Notes: generated by a model not told the origin, from the sequence alone. A stretch of DNA of 64,000 nucleotides from Apiospora phragmitis (GCA_038363925.1 JAQQWL010000011.1:7812001-7876000), one strand, 5' to 3'. Counted from the stretch's first letter, positions 23,456 to 35,784 are shown. Numbers and translations are program-made.

Positions 23456-24300
23456 ATGGGTTTTCCTCAGCAGACCATTCGGCCTTGCCGTCGTGAGCAA
23501 GTTTACTATTACGAGGAAGATTCGTCTTCTGACGAGTCCTCTAGGGTCGAGTCCCCACTGCCGCTCGGGACGGAGCCTCGATTCACGATGCTTTTGAGAT
23601 CACCTGCGAGCACCAGGAATTTCAAGGGCAAAGCTGTTGCAAATTACGAGCCGAAGCGACCTAGAACCAACGACTATAACAGGAACAACGCCAAGCCGCA
23701 AGGGAAACGCAAAGCAATGGCATATTACATGCCCGCGGTGCCGGCCCGCGTGCACACGTGCGACGACTGCGACACCATCGCGGGTCCCGCGCCGCCCCCG
23801 AGGAGCCCCCCTCCGAGCGTTCGGTCTGGGCCTGGACGAGGTCGACGTCGTCGACCTATTGGGCGCCATCGATATCCTGAGCACTCAGCTGCAGCAGGAG
23901 CACGACATCGACCTGGCCATCTTCAAGCTCAGGTACGTGAGGCAGCGGCAGCAGACACCGAAGTGGTTCGCATTCTCGGGCACGATACTCAAGCCCATCG
24001 AGAAGCTCCGGTACAGCCAATTGAAGAACAAGCTCGAGGCCCAGCTCCAGCGCGAGGTTCGGGCGTATGCGGAGAGGGTCAAGGCGAAGTCTGCAGACAG
24101 GCGGCACTCTGATCCAGAGGGTAGACCAGGCAGGCCAACGCAGGGTTTGATGGGCTACCGGCGGAAGGGAGATGTGGCATTTCCCAATTCGATATAACAA
24201 TGACAGGCGCATCCCATACAGGAGCAACTATAGGATCAACTACGGGAGCAACGACAGGAGCAACGATGGGAGCAATGGATTAAGGGGTACTCTTTGGTAG
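23456..24300 (+). CDS. Unknown protein with coiled-coil-like region and a 4-residue repeat tail (two likely frameshifts)
   Basis: I do not recognise this protein. Read as sequenced, the first frame breaks near the C run at 23805-23810; after it a frame continues to a stop at 24197. Residues 1-120 are Ser/Asp/Arg/Pro-rich and low complexity. The middle (DEVDVVDLLGAIDILSTQLQ, then KWFAFSGTILKPIEKLRYSQ and KNKLEAQLQREVRAYAERVK) looks helical. Removing one G from the run at 24167-24169 would skip the stop at 24197 and carry the frame through five tandem 12-bp units to 24300, giving 280 residues. The tail would then read as RSNY/RINY/GSND/RSND/GSNG units. The repeat period of four codons supports that reading, but 24197 remains the stop as written. 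Confidence 0.5.
24220..24279 (+). repeat. Five tandem 12-bp units
   Basis: Units start at 24220, 24232, 24244, 24256 and 24268, consensus AGGAGCAACGAT. They lie just past the apparent stop of the unknown gene and keep a codon-multiple period. Confidence 0.85.
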
Positions 24301-25336
24301 TTGGATTTGTGGTTCGCCATATAGACAGTTATAGAAACGATGCCAACCTGCTTAAGGTACACAGCTAATCGATATAATGGTCAATGCCGTATAAACATCT
24401 CCCTGCTATAGACGATGAACCTAGTTGGCCGTAGAGGTAACCTGCAAACGCAAGATACTCGACTTAAGAGATATAGACCCTGGTAAGTAGGTAGGCATTT
24501 AACATGGTTGCTCGACGCCATTGCTGTGCACTCCATGATATTATTTCAAGCAGTAATTAATACATCACGTTTGATCAATGGCTGAGTCGAGACTCATAAT
24601 TCATTACTTCGGCCATCCAAAAAGCGACTGTCATTGACATGAGACGATATATAGGCCAGGCCAGGTACGGGTTGGCTTGGCTGGGTATCAGAACCGGACG
24701 AACGGCTGTGCAGTAATAGTTGACATCCACCTACAATCAATGTATGAGAACCCCATTTGATCAAATAAATTGCCACATGGTTAGCTACCAAAGAGCATTT
24801 ATTTGCATCGATGTTGACTTTCGAGGATTCAGGAAGAGAATAACCGAAGTATTCCAGGGGTGTGCACGTTGGTACTCTGGTGGCCAGTCGATAGAGAGCG
24901 CCACGGACAACCCAAATTGGGTGAGCTCCCCAACAACTCCAGTGTTCTCTCTGCCAGCTGCCCATCACCTGCCGCCCGCTTTGCGATCTCCAGTCTTCGG
25001 GTCAAGTCGGGCCCGCCTTATTCTTTTTCCCGTCTCCAGAGTTCTGTCCAGAGCAGAGAGCATGGAAGCAAGAAGTGGGCTGGTACGTGCACTGCTCACC
25101 TCAACTAGCTGGAATTGGGAACAGTCTGTCCCAGGACCCGTCGGCCAGTGAGTGTGCGTCCCGGGCAAGCAAAGAGAGCTTTTTCTTCTCTTTCCTCCGA
25201 TCTGTATTCAGAACCTCCAAAACCCTTCAAAATCCGTCCTCCCAGAATCTCCCCTCCCGCCTTCCATCAATTGCAAAGAGGTTGCAATTGATTCTTCTTT
25301 TTTTTTCTAGAGGATCCAAGGTTACCTCTTTTCACA
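24301..25336. other. Upstream region and leader of ATP1
   Basis: About 1 kb without a supported gene. The part from 25180 to 25320 is pyrimidine-rich with a run of T at 25296-25305, typical of a strong fungal promoter and leader. Confidence 0.55.
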
Positions 25337-27683
25337 ATGTTTCGCAACGCCCTCCGACGGTCCACGCGCGCCGTGAGCGCTGTCTCTACCTCTGGCAGAG
25401 CTGTTGCGGTAAGTGTGGCTCCCACTCCTCATCGACAGCCGGCCTCAATGCCATCAAATCCTGGCTGCACTCGGCATCAATGTATCTTGACGGCCTTCGA
25501 ACAGCTCAATTGGGCTTTTTGGGAGCTTCTAAGCATGGGTTGGAAGCTCTGAGGAGCTCGAGGCACAGCTGCATCATTGATTTTCTGTTCTCGTCGGGCC
25601 TTCGGCTAACAACTTTTTCTTCCACCACCGCAGGTGCAAAATCGCGCAGCCTTCAGAATCCAGAGCCGCTCCTACGCTGAGGCCAAGGCCACTCCCACCG
25701 AGGTCTCCTCCATCCTCGAGCAGCGCATCCGTGGTGTCTCCGAGGAGACCAACCTGGCCGAGACTGGCCGTGTCCTCTCAGTTGGGTATGTTGTTTCGAG
25801 AAGCGAAAGTGGAGACTAGCCGAGTCGGGATTTTTCATGGCGACAACGAGTCCCGACAACACACGAGAGCCAACGCTAGACACTATCACTAGCCCATCGA
25901 CCTCGCCGACCGCCATGATTATCACCGTCTCGAGCTAGGCTTCAATGGCATAATTGGGATTGTTATACTGACTTTTGGTACTCTATAGTGATGGTATCGC
26001 CCGTGTGCACGGTATGGCCAACGTCCAGGCCGAGGAGCTGGTCGAGTATGTCTTCTCATTACAACCCCGGAATGGACGGACTCGACTAACATTGCCACCC
26101 TAGGTTCGCTTCCGGTGTCAAGGGAATGTGTATGAACTTGGAGGCCGGTCAGGTCGGTGTTGTGCTTTTCGGTTCTGACCGTCTCGTCAAGGAGGGTGAG
26201 ACCGTCAAGCGTACCGGCGAGATTGTGAGAGAACGGTCCTTTCTCATGGCAGAGCATAAAGCGACTAACAATACTCAGGTCGATGTTCCCGTCGGTGCCG
26301 GAGATGCTCGGCCGTGTCGTCGACGCTCTGGGTAACCCCATTGACGGCAAGGGTCCTCTCAACACCAAGGAGAGACGCCGTGCCCAGCTCAAGGCCCCCG
26401 GTATCCTGCCCCGTCAGTCCGTCAACCAGCCTGTCCAGACTGGTCTTAAGTCTGTCGACGCCATGGTTCCCATCGGCCGTGGTCAGCGTGAGTTGATCAT
26501 TGGTGATCGTCAGACCGGCAAGACCGCTGTCGCCCTCGACGCCATGCTCAACCAGAAGCGTTGGAACAACAGCAACGACGAGACCAAGAAGCTCTACTGT
26601 GTCTACGTCGCCGTGGGTCAGAAGCGTTCCACCGTTGCCCAGCTCGTCAAGACCCTTGAGGAGAACGACGCCATGAAGTACTCCGTCATCGTTGCCGCCA
26701 CTGCCTCCGAGGCCGCTCCCCTGCAGTACATTGCTCCTTTCACCGGTGCCTCTATTGGGTAAGTGCCATACTCCATTCTCGTTCCTACTCTGTTCATTAT
26801 ACCCTATCATTACTGCCTTGAAAATTAAAAGCTAACAACCCCAACGTGAGTGGTTCCGTGATAATGGCAAGCACAGCTTAATTATCTTCGACGATCTCTC
26901 CAAGCAGGCCGTCGCGTACCGTCAAATGTCTCTGCTGCTGCGCCGACCTCCTGGACGTGAGGCTTACCCCGGTGATGTCTTCTACCTGCACTCGCGTCTT
27001 CTGGAGCGTGCTGCCAAGATGAACAGCAAGCTCGGTGGAGGTTCCATGACTGCCCTGCCCATCATTGAGACCCAGGGTGGTGATGTGTCTGCCTACATTC
27101 CTACCAACGTCATTTCCATCACCGACGGTCAGATCTTCTTGGAGGCCGAGCTCTTCTACAAGGGTATCCGCCCCGCCATCAACGTCGGTCTGTCCGTGTC
27201 TCGTGTCGGTTCCGCTGCCCAGCTTAAGGCCATGAAGCAAGTTGCTGGTTCCCTGAAGCTCTTCTTGGCCCAGTACCGTGAGGTCGCTGCCTTCGCCCAG
27301 TTCGGTTCCGATTTGGATGCCTCCACCAAGCAGACCCTGTCTCGTGGTGAGCGTGTAAGTATTAAGAACAATCCCTTAATCGTATTAGACGCAGTAGCTA
27401 ACCCATGCGCTATCTACAGTTGACCGAGCTCCTCAAGCAGAAGCAGTACTCCCCCATGGCCGTCAACGAGATGGTTCCCCTCATCTTCGCCGGTGTCAAC
27501 GGTTTCCTGGACCCCGTCCCAGTCGCCAAGGTTCTCCAGTGGGAGGCTGACTTCCTGGCCCACCTCCGGACCAACGAGTCTGAGCTGCTGGCCAAGATCG
27601 ACAAGGAGGGTGCGCTCAGCAAGGACCTTGAGGCTAAGCTGCGTGACGTCGTCCAGAGCTTCACTAAGAGCTTCACGTCGTAA
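25337..27683 (+). CDS. ATP1: Mitochondrial ATP synthase F1 subunit alpha (one frameshift and one damaged splice site as sequenced)
   Basis: Part of the F1 catalytic head of complex V in mitochondria. Seven exons: 25337-25408, 25634-25785, 25989-26045, 26104-26224, 26279-26758, 26847-27354, 27420-27683. The total after one correction is 1653 nt, 550 residues, the normal fungal size. The presequence is Arg/Ser/Ala-rich and ends near [10 protein letters not shown]. Nucleotide site: GDRQTGKTA. Other marks: [62 protein letters not shown]. An extra G at 26300-26301 shifts the frame just before EMLGRVV. The fifth intron has a good donor (GTAAGT) and branch site (GCTAAC), but the acceptor reads CG instead of AG at 26845-26846, as if one A were missing. 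Both faults look like sequence errors in an essential gene. Confidence 0.96.
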
Positions 27684-28070
27684 GCAAAGGGGTGCATGTA
27701 CCCTAGATAATCGATGGCTGGAGTGAAGGAAGAGGATCTGTCTATACCTGCGGGAATGCTGCATTAGTTGGCGGGACCTGTTTCTCATTAGAGGCGAGAT
27801 GTATGTCAGTCGGGTGCTGCAAAAGTGCGGAACTGGTTGAGAAGCGGAGATTATACCCTCCAGCTCAGCCTTTGTAAAATATAGCCATAAACTCAAGAGC
27901 ACTCGATTCCTTTTGTTCATTAATATGTTCTAAAATACCCGTATCGTCTTGTTTGGGACCTCCAGTGAACCAGCCCGTACATACTTAGATGCTACCTATG
28001 CTATACGTTCACACCAAAACGCATTTCACACCGTTTTCGAATACCCCTTCGCCGTATATATTTCGTATAG

Positions 28071-28198
28071 CCATCCCGACATTCAGCCATCCCGACGTAT
28101 AGTTATTCCGATGTCCAGCCAATTCGACGTCCAGCTATTTCGACGTCCAGCTATTTCGACGTACAGCGATTCTAACGTACAGTTATTTGGACGTACAG
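28071..28198 (+). repeat. Minisatellite: eight head-to-tail 16-bp units
   Basis: Eight units of exactly 16 bp start at 28071, 28087, 28103, 28119, 28135, 28151, 28167 and 28183. The consensus is CTATTTCGACGTACAG. More diverged copies continue to about 28350 with irregular spacing. Confidence 0.9.
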
Positions 28199-28330
28199 TT
28201 ATTTCACCACTTCGACGTACGCCTTTTTCAGCGTACGGCCATTTTCAATATATAGCCATATCAGCATTTTAACGTACCCCTTTTCCGACGCACGACCACT
28301 TTCACTTCCGGCGTCCGCTACCATTTTCAG

Positions 28331-28485
28331 CGTCTACCACTTTCGACGTCCACCACTTTCTTCCACCACCACTTCCGATATCGTCACATCTTTTTTTTTT
28401 TTTTACAATTTCGTTATCGCGTCTCTTCCCACCGTCTCATCGTCGTGTTTTTCGACGACGTCGAAAGTGGTGGTGCTAGTAGACG
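28331..28485. repeat. Imperfect inverted repeat enclosing a T14 run
   Basis: The arm 28337-28350 (CCACTTTCGACGTC) is the exact reverse complement of 28457-28470. Outer hexamers CGTCTA (28331-28336) and TAGACG (28480-28485) also match, with nine extra bases in the right arm. The loop includes T14 at 28391-28404. Confidence 0.8.
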
Positions 28486-28660
28486 AAAGGGTGGAAAGGT
28501 AATAGAATACTTTTAGAAATCGAAACGCGCGCACAGTCAATAGGGGCGTATGTATTAAAGACGCAGCCAGCCTAGGCTGAAAAAGGGAGTTGAGACAGTC
28601 TGCCTTCTATTTAGCTGTCCGGTCGTGGTCGTGTATGTGCCTGAATATATAGCTAGAGGT

Positions 28661-28715
28661 GACTTTCCCGGCTGTGCCCGTATCGAAGTTAAGTATCGAC
28701 GAGGGGGTAGTCGGC
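28661..28715 (+). other. Short stretch resembling the 5S rRNA box A region
   Basis: The string GAAGTTAAGTATCG after CCCGTATC resembles the CCG...AGTTAAGC box A neighbourhood of eukaryotic 5S rRNA. The rest of a 5S gene is not evident, so at most this is a relic or a 5S-derived fragment. Confidence 0.15.
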
Positions 28716-28860
28716 GACGGAGGAAAAGGGGTAGCTAGTAAAGGAAGGGAGGGGTAATTAGTAACGGAGAGAAGGGGGGTAGTTAGTAGGGGATAGAAAG
28801 GGGCAGCCAGTACCGTAGCTGAGGGAAGGGGTAGGGGGCAGAAAGACGGCTAGTAACAGG
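28703..28860 (+). repeat. Purine-rich degenerate minisatellite
   Basis: About five or six degenerate units of 23-28 bp, each beginning GGGGTAGNTAGTA and followed by a purine stretch such as CGGAGAGAAGG. They start near 28703, 28728, 28751, 28775, 28800 and 28829. Confidence 0.7.
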
Positions 28861-28942
28861 TGCCGACCCTTCGCTCCAACCCGCTGGTAGAACGGAGCCG
28901 CGTAGCGGCGTAATATAATTGTAATCACGATTTCAGCTTTAT

Positions 28943-28961
28943 AAAAAAAAAAAAAAAAAAA
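28943..28961 (+). repeat. A19 tract
   Basis: Nineteen consecutive A residues, preceded by a perfect small hairpin GCCGC-GTA-GCGGC about 30-40 bp upstream. The tract could be a retroposition tail or simple slippage. Confidence 0.8.
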
Positions 28962-29403
28962 GAATCACCGCAGAATAATATTTACTACATATTATTTCAG
29001 TTTAATAATAATTTTTTTCCCTCGCCGTGAATTATTGTAGTAGTATACCTTGAGCGCGAGTGGCTTGTAGCTTGAGCTCTGTTCCGATAAAACCTATGAT
29101 GCAGCTTCGATGGATCTCTGGATCTCGTGATGTCATATTAAGAACCATTGCCGGACCTTACGTTCCTCCTTACATACCTACGGAGCAACCACACACCACC
29201 ATTGTCCGACTTTGACTGATAAATCGTTATATACAACTCCCACCGCTTTTCATCTCCAGATCTGGGTTCCTACTTGATACATATCACTTGCAGCCATTAA
29301 CCAATTACGACCGCTCCAAAATCTGCGCACGTCGTCTCACCTAGGGAATTGAATCTATACCAGGCTCACTACCTCGAGAAAGAAGGCACTTAGCCGTACA
29401 GAC

Positions 29404-30622
29404 ATGAGTGCTGAGTCCCCCGAAATGTCGGCCGCTACAAAGGATATCTTGGGGAAGGTGCGCCAAATGGTGCCGCCCATGCTGGCGAAGTTTCACAAAG
29501 GTAGGCAGGCAATAATCACTTCGGGGATATGCATCCAAACTTACACATCTTTTGCAGGTCAGCTGGGCCGAATTGCAGTCATTGGAGGCAGTGAGGACTA
29601 CACAGGAGCTCCGTACTTCTCTGCCATGGCCAGTGCAAGGTTGGGATGTGACATGGTATGTTTTTATCTACACCTCCCTCTCATGAAGCGTCTCGCTGAC
29701 AAGAGCGCGTAGTCCCACGTGATTTGCACACCCGGTGCCGGTGCCGTCATCAAGACGTACTCCCCGAACCTCATGGTGCACCCACTGATGCGCCAATCGC
29801 CCTCGCCGTCCTCCAACGACTGCCCGTCGCCCGAGGACACGGACCCGGAGAAGGTGTCGAGCGAGATCATCGACATGCTCGGCCGCCTGCACGTGCTCGT
29901 CATCGGGCCCGGGCTCGGCCGCGACCCGCTGATGCAGGAGACGTGCGCCAAGGTGCTGGCCGCGGCCCGCGAGCAGAAGATGCCCGTCGTGCTCGACGCC
30001 GACGCCCTCGCCATCGTGACGACCCGGCCCGAGCTCTTCGTCGGCTGGCAGGAGGTCGTGCTGACGCCCAACGTCGTCGAGTTCGGCCGCCTCTGGAAGG
30101 GCCTCAAGCCCGACGGCGACAACGGCGAGGCGGGGGATAGCGATAAGAGCCCCACGGCCAAGGTCGAGGCCCTCTCGCGCGCCCTTGGCGGCGTCACCAT
30201 CGTCCAGAAGGGCGGCCACGACATGATCAGCAACGGCGACCATACCATGATCGTTGACCTCGAGGGCGGGCTCAAGCGCAGCGGTGGTCAGGGTGACACA
30301 CTGACCGGTAGCATTGCTACCTTCCTGGGCTGGCGGCAGGCGTACCTCGAGGGCCTCTGGGACCACGGTAATAAGCTGGAGTCGAAGGAGTTGCTCGGTC
30401 TAGCGGCGTTTGGCGGTAGTGCTATTACGAGGGTACGTTCTTCCTTTTCCTCTTTCCCAGGGGCGGTGAAATCAAAATAGATTGCTAACGGTCTAATAGC
30501 TTTGCTCGCGCAACGCGTTCAAGAAGAAGGGCCGCAGCTTGCAAGCCAGCGACCTGACGGACGAGGTCCATCCGTCTTTCTTGGAACTCTTTGGCGAGGA
30601 TGAGCCTGATGCGAAGCTGTAA
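29404..30622 (+). CDS. ATP-dependent (S)-NAD(P)H-hydrate dehydratase
   Basis: Repairs hydrated NADH and NADPH (NADHX, NADPHX), an error product of central metabolism, back to the working cofactor. Four exons (29404-29500, 29558-29655, 29713-30432, 30500-30622) join to 345 residues with no frame error. Ribokinase-like fold marks: [84 protein letters not shown] and the phosphate-binding [10 protein letters not shown] near residue 256. Introns are 52-67 bp with good GT-AG ends. No clear targeting signal. The length agrees with fungal members of the NAXD/CARKD family. Neighbours are unrelated. Confidence 0.94.
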
Positions 30623-31920
30623 AGGTACCTACGTAGTTAGAAGAAGAACCTCGCTTCGTGGAAGGAAAGGGCAGGTGGTCATTGAGTAGCACGTGGGGAG
30701 GACCGAGAAACCTCGACCGTTGCATGTCTGGATCGCCGTGGACTCACTTGGTGCGATATGAGAGAATACGGGAAAAGCAGAGACACCACGATAAGTGATG
30801 TCTTTCTCTCGTGCGAACCGGCGTGGTGTCTCGCGATCTCACATAGAGGTCTGGAAGCTTAGAATGCTAAGTAGAGTCGGCTCGGCCGGACTTTGATGGG
30901 GTTTAAAGAGAAGACTGAACAATATAGCGAGGCAGCCAGCTCTAGAATGAATACAAATGAACAAATGACGCGGAGATGATTTTTCATGTATATTGACTGT
31001 CGTCGTCGTCGTACATGGCTGGGACACCGGGAAAAACTGCCCATTCTCCCACAAGCCACCCCCATGGCCTCCAAGTCCCAAGCCGTTTTATCTAGATTAA
31101 GATATTCAGCTCTGTATATAGTATGTATCCTCGAGATCTCGCCACTTCTTCCATGAAGAAGAAACGGCCTCGCTCTGTATATACATAGTAATGTGCATTT
31201 ATATCATACCCCATCTATGTCTTCGCCGAAGTGCTACAGGATAACGAAGTATGTCTCTAAGTTTGAGAGCTGAAAGTCGCGTGGGCATTATGTTTTTCAT
31301 TATTACCTCCCAGAAGGAGGAGCACCTAATATAATATTATGTAGCAAAATTTAGATGTATAGTACAGCTAGTGCTGGTGAAAATGAAGAGGACGCTCACA
31401 CCCTTCGTTCCTCCCTTATATGACTTTGCAATACTACTGTCATCATGAGCTTGGAATTGGTGTTACATAACACGGGATATGTGGGCTTTCCGTCTGATCA
31501 ATGCTGGAGTCACATCAGAGAGTTACAGCAGCTTGCTTAGCCAGGGGCAGGCAGTACGACAGCAAAACCCAACAGAACTTGATTCTGATTCCTGCGTTTT
31601 CAGGACATACTGCTATCTCTTAAGACTGTGTGTGGTGGATAATTACTTACGTCACTCCCGTTGTTGATCCTCAGGCAGCGCTTGAATGAAATGAACACAA
31701 CGGACGGTCCAGGGGTATTTCCATATATCTTGTCATCTGTCTCTACATGCTATCCTTTCTCACTGCTTACTGCAGGCGTAACCTAGGCCGGTTCGAAAGT
31801 GAAGGAAAAGGGCATTAGATATGCCATAGATGCGTTGCATACGCGACCTTGTGCGCAGCCAAGATGCGGTGTGTTTTGTCAGTGTGTGTGGTATAACACT
31901 GGTAGACTTGATAAAGGCCA

Positions 31921-31942
31921 CTTACTTACTTACCTACTTACT
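31921..31942 (+). repeat. Short CTTA-type tetranucleotide repeat
   Basis: About five CTTA/CCTA units in a row in non-coding DNA. Confidence 0.7.
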
Positions 31943-34900
31943 GGCCAATGCCGAGTACTGTTACACACGCGCGGCCCTGGACATACTCATACAAACAATG
32001 GGATTTATGCATGGCCAGAGTTGGGATTATTTAATCCGCCCTTTGCTGCAGTGCTCGCAGCGGTTGTCCATGGTGTCGCCGACGGAAACTTAACCTTCGG
32101 AGATTGGGTTTTGCTTTTGTACAATGTTCACTGTACATTTGTGCGAAGGGGACGCCTCGAGGTTACGTCAATAATACATGGGATCATAAAGATAACAAAC
32201 ATATGCTATTGCTACAGTGTTATACTCCCCGAAAATGACTAGCAAAGCCGCAAGGGCAGGTCTTTGATCGAAAGAATTCCTGGTTCACATCGAGACTTAT
32301 TAGCGTGAGCATACATACCAAAAACGAAACCTCTTAATCAAGCACGACGAGCAGTAAGCGACTTTCGGGGTCTATTCCTTCCTATTCCAGTCGTTATTCC
32401 TCGTTATCCCAGTGTCTTAGGGGGATGGGCTCACCGTTTATTCGATAAATTGCCTTAATCCCCTCTTATGACATCTCGTTTATTCCAAAAAGAGTGATAC
32501 TAACGCTGGGAGTCGGTAGGTAGTGCGCCGCTCCTTCTAGATATTACTGGGAAATCCATCGTGGCCTCATGCAGGAACCGGTTAGGTCGCCTCTTCGCTT
32601 AGAGATGCCAACGACACCTGCCTACTAGGTTACGTAGTGGTCTCACCGAACTGCCACTTGCAGTCTGCCTACTCCTAGAAACCAGGGCATTCTTGGGTGA
32701 GAGCCCGCTGTGCCTAGCCTGACAACCTCGCTGCTGCACAGGTATGTAGGCCCAGGGGTAACGTCTTGGAGGGATGGGGGTGTGGTCTTCGGGACGACCC
32801 TCTTCTTCGCTTCTACTCGGAGGATCATTGGCTCAAACCGCCAGCAAGATACCGCACGCTAAGACAGATTGCCGGATCGGTGACACCACCAGACCCAACA
32901 ATCCAAGATCTCCTCCCGGCCAGCCGCAAATCATTAGATTATCATGGGCAGACAGATACAACCTGGCACCCATTACAGCTGAAATTGCTCTCGACCAACC
33001 CGACCAGTCAACTGTCACCAAGATACCAAACCGTAGATCCATGGATCTGTGTGTATTGGAGGAGGAGGCGTGAACGGCTCTTTGTTCAATCGAAAAAGAC
33101 CCGCACACTATGGGCGAGGCGCTGGTTTCAGCAGTGATATGTCGACTTGTTAGGGGTCGCTGTGGCAAAATCTCACTTGAGTCAATCTCGTTACATTTAG
33201 AGAAGATCTGGATGTCAATGGGTGCCATCGCCAGGTCTCCAGCAAGCCATGAAGCTGGATTTGAGGATGAGACACTCCAGATCGCTTCATAGGGTCTGAG
33301 ACAAACACTTTGTCCCTGCTGGACAGGAGTTTATGGCAACCTCTCAAAAGGGCTGATCAGGAAAGCACATTTGTACTTTTCTTCGCCGTGAACGTGAATG
33401 GAAATCGTCCGAACGTAGTTTTTTAGCAGGAAGCCCATAAGGATTGCGCCCTTAGGTACTTTTCGAGGGTTGGCCTGCAGATGTTTGCTTCGTTGCTGTT
33501 CCTGCAAACTTCATCGAGACTAGAGTTGTGTAGAGGATGCCCCAAGATGTAGGTGCATGCCACCTTGGCTCTCAGCAACGGGCTACCAGTGGGATGGGAT
33601 AGCTAATGAGATTGAAGGACTGGCAAGAGACGCCCTATCTTATGCGACAGGTCGCATACTGACATGCCGCGCAGGGGAGAGCAGCGCGTCCTACTGCAGT
33701 CTATTGGCCCAGAACACCGAGCCTGGCAGACTATTGTCTCCCGCGTTTGAGCGTTAAAAAGCCCGATGGTTCCCCTAGTTGCTCATGCAGTCTCAGAGGT
33801 CGTCGCGCAGAACGGACGTCTTAATACTGCAGCTAAGGTTCGCTGTGCCGTGCCGGCCATGCCTTCAACGTACATGGAGGGGGCATGCATGCATAAGCGG
33901 CAGCTGCAATTCATCTGCTGGAGGAAGGATGAGTCGAAAGCCGATTCGCTGGTTGCACAAGCAAGCCTTTGGACTAGGACCAGGACTCCTCGCTGGTGTA
34001 AGGTGGTGGGAAGAAGGAAAAGCAACGGCTCATGATGGCCAAGGTGGTGACAATGTGGGGAGGGCGGCTTTGGGTGTTGGCTTGGCAAGGGGGGTTGAAA
34101 TAGAGCCACCGATGCAGTTTGTCCTGAGCATTACGCTGCCGCTGTGTTTAGTCTAGAGGTCCGTAGAATGACGGGGGTCTGCGGCCAGGCAGGACGGGCC
34201 TGTTCCGAACAGTCGACGCATGCAATATATTGTCCAAGTGATGCTTATAGTCTTTTGTCGACGTCGCCAAGGTACAACAACATTTGCTGGCCATACTCGA
34301 TCACCTCATTCATCAAATCCGGTGTGACTGGACATCAGAGAGAGTGGAAGGGGGAGGGACAGAGTTAGAGAAAGTGAGGAGGGTACCGTTTTCGCCGGGC
34401 GTAATGACTAGCAGCATTTTGCGCCTCCAAGCAGTTGCTTTTTGGAATACTTACGTTTCAAGCTCTGCCTGCCGCAGAAAGTTATGGCTGATTCAATTAG
34501 AAGTCCCTCCTACGCCAACGGCGAGGCGCTCCCAATCCTGTAATATTAGCAGCTTCCAGTTGGTACCAAAGGGAGGTATGGCCGATGCAAGATGTGGTCA
34601 GTAGGAGAAAAGGCAGGATTGACTAAACGCACGGAATAACCATCGATCAGCCGTACACTGGAGTAAACGTCCGCCAACGCCTTGAACATACACTTGGGTA
34701 TGGAATCAACGTGGGATAGATATTAGATTAGACCTCCACGAGACATTATTCCGTACACATGCGGTAGTACAATTGTGAACATGTAGGTAGGTACAGCTCA
34801 ATGGTTTGTTTATGCCAGTCTATGCAACATCTATTGCCATATCGGTTCCGACTGTTCAAATTGGGATACATGTATGTCGAAACCATCGGACAGGTAGGAC

Positions 34901-35784
34901 AGAAACATAGGTAGGGAATGACGAGAATCGTTCCGTTGTTGTTGGGCACGGCCAAGCAATCCCATCCTCGGGCCTTTTTCCTTTGTCACCATCCCATTCT
35001 GGAATGCATCGAACGCTTCGTATTTATTTGCCCATCTCTGTTGGTTGGCAATTATCGGTGGCGCCCGATTTCTGCCGGCCTCATCCCCTCATCAGCATCC
35101 ACCACTGGCCATATATTGCCCCGTTGCAGAGAGTCCGAGCATGAACTGGTTCTTGTGGGAATATTGGAAATGGCAGCCATATGGCAAAGATCGTCGGCTC
35201 AAAAGGGAGCCCATATCCGATCTGGGGAGTTGTTTCTACCTAGGCCGCCACTACCTGCGAGCTAACGTGCACGTTTTGCTCTGCGGCATGCTTTTTGATG
35301 GAGTATGTGGTTTCTTTTATTGGAAGGCATGGTTTCTATTTTCCTACTCCTAATCTCTACCAGCCAAGCCAGCCTACTGCGACCCGGAATCTGGAGGACT
35401 CGCTCCATGCACGCCTGGGTCTGCGGTAAGCATGCAGTAAAAATTGGCCTGATGGTTTCGAGATACCTGCCTACCTAATCTTACGGGTGCATTGGGAAGG
35501 GTTCAATCAGTTCAGTTGATGCATCTCAACGTATTGGCTGTCGACAGATGATGTGGGTAGGACAGTTAATGACCTCAGACTGGCTGGCAAGAGTCGAGGT
35601 CGAGAAAGTGTATGTACATGTACCTACATTAGCTGGACTTGAGTTTGAGATCAATCGATCACGGGCATTGATCAATGAATGTTGACTGAATGTTGGAAGG
35701 AAGCCACTCCCCCGCGACGTACATTCCTAACTTGACAGGTCGGACCCCAAACGAGCCAATGGCATGACACGATTGTGTGTTCCC

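Larger units (their letters stand above)
27684..29403. other. Repeat-rich intergenic block
   Basis: About 1.7 kb between ATP1 and the NAD(P)HX dehydratase gene. It contains, in order, a 16-bp minisatellite, an inverted repeat around a T run, a 5S-like snippet, a purine-rich minisatellite and an A19 tract, all listed separately. I see no gene in it. Confidence 0.7.

Noticed and set aside
24720..25151. 143-codon frame upstream of ATP1
   Set aside because: No motif; falls in the promoter and leader of ATP1.
27949..28272. 107-codon frame with repeating residues
   Set aside because: Created by the 16-bp minisatellite; 16 is not a multiple of three, so no protein repeat is maintained.
28300..29040. 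Telomere or subtelomere boundary
   Set aside because: No TTAGGG repeats, and housekeeping genes continue on both sides.
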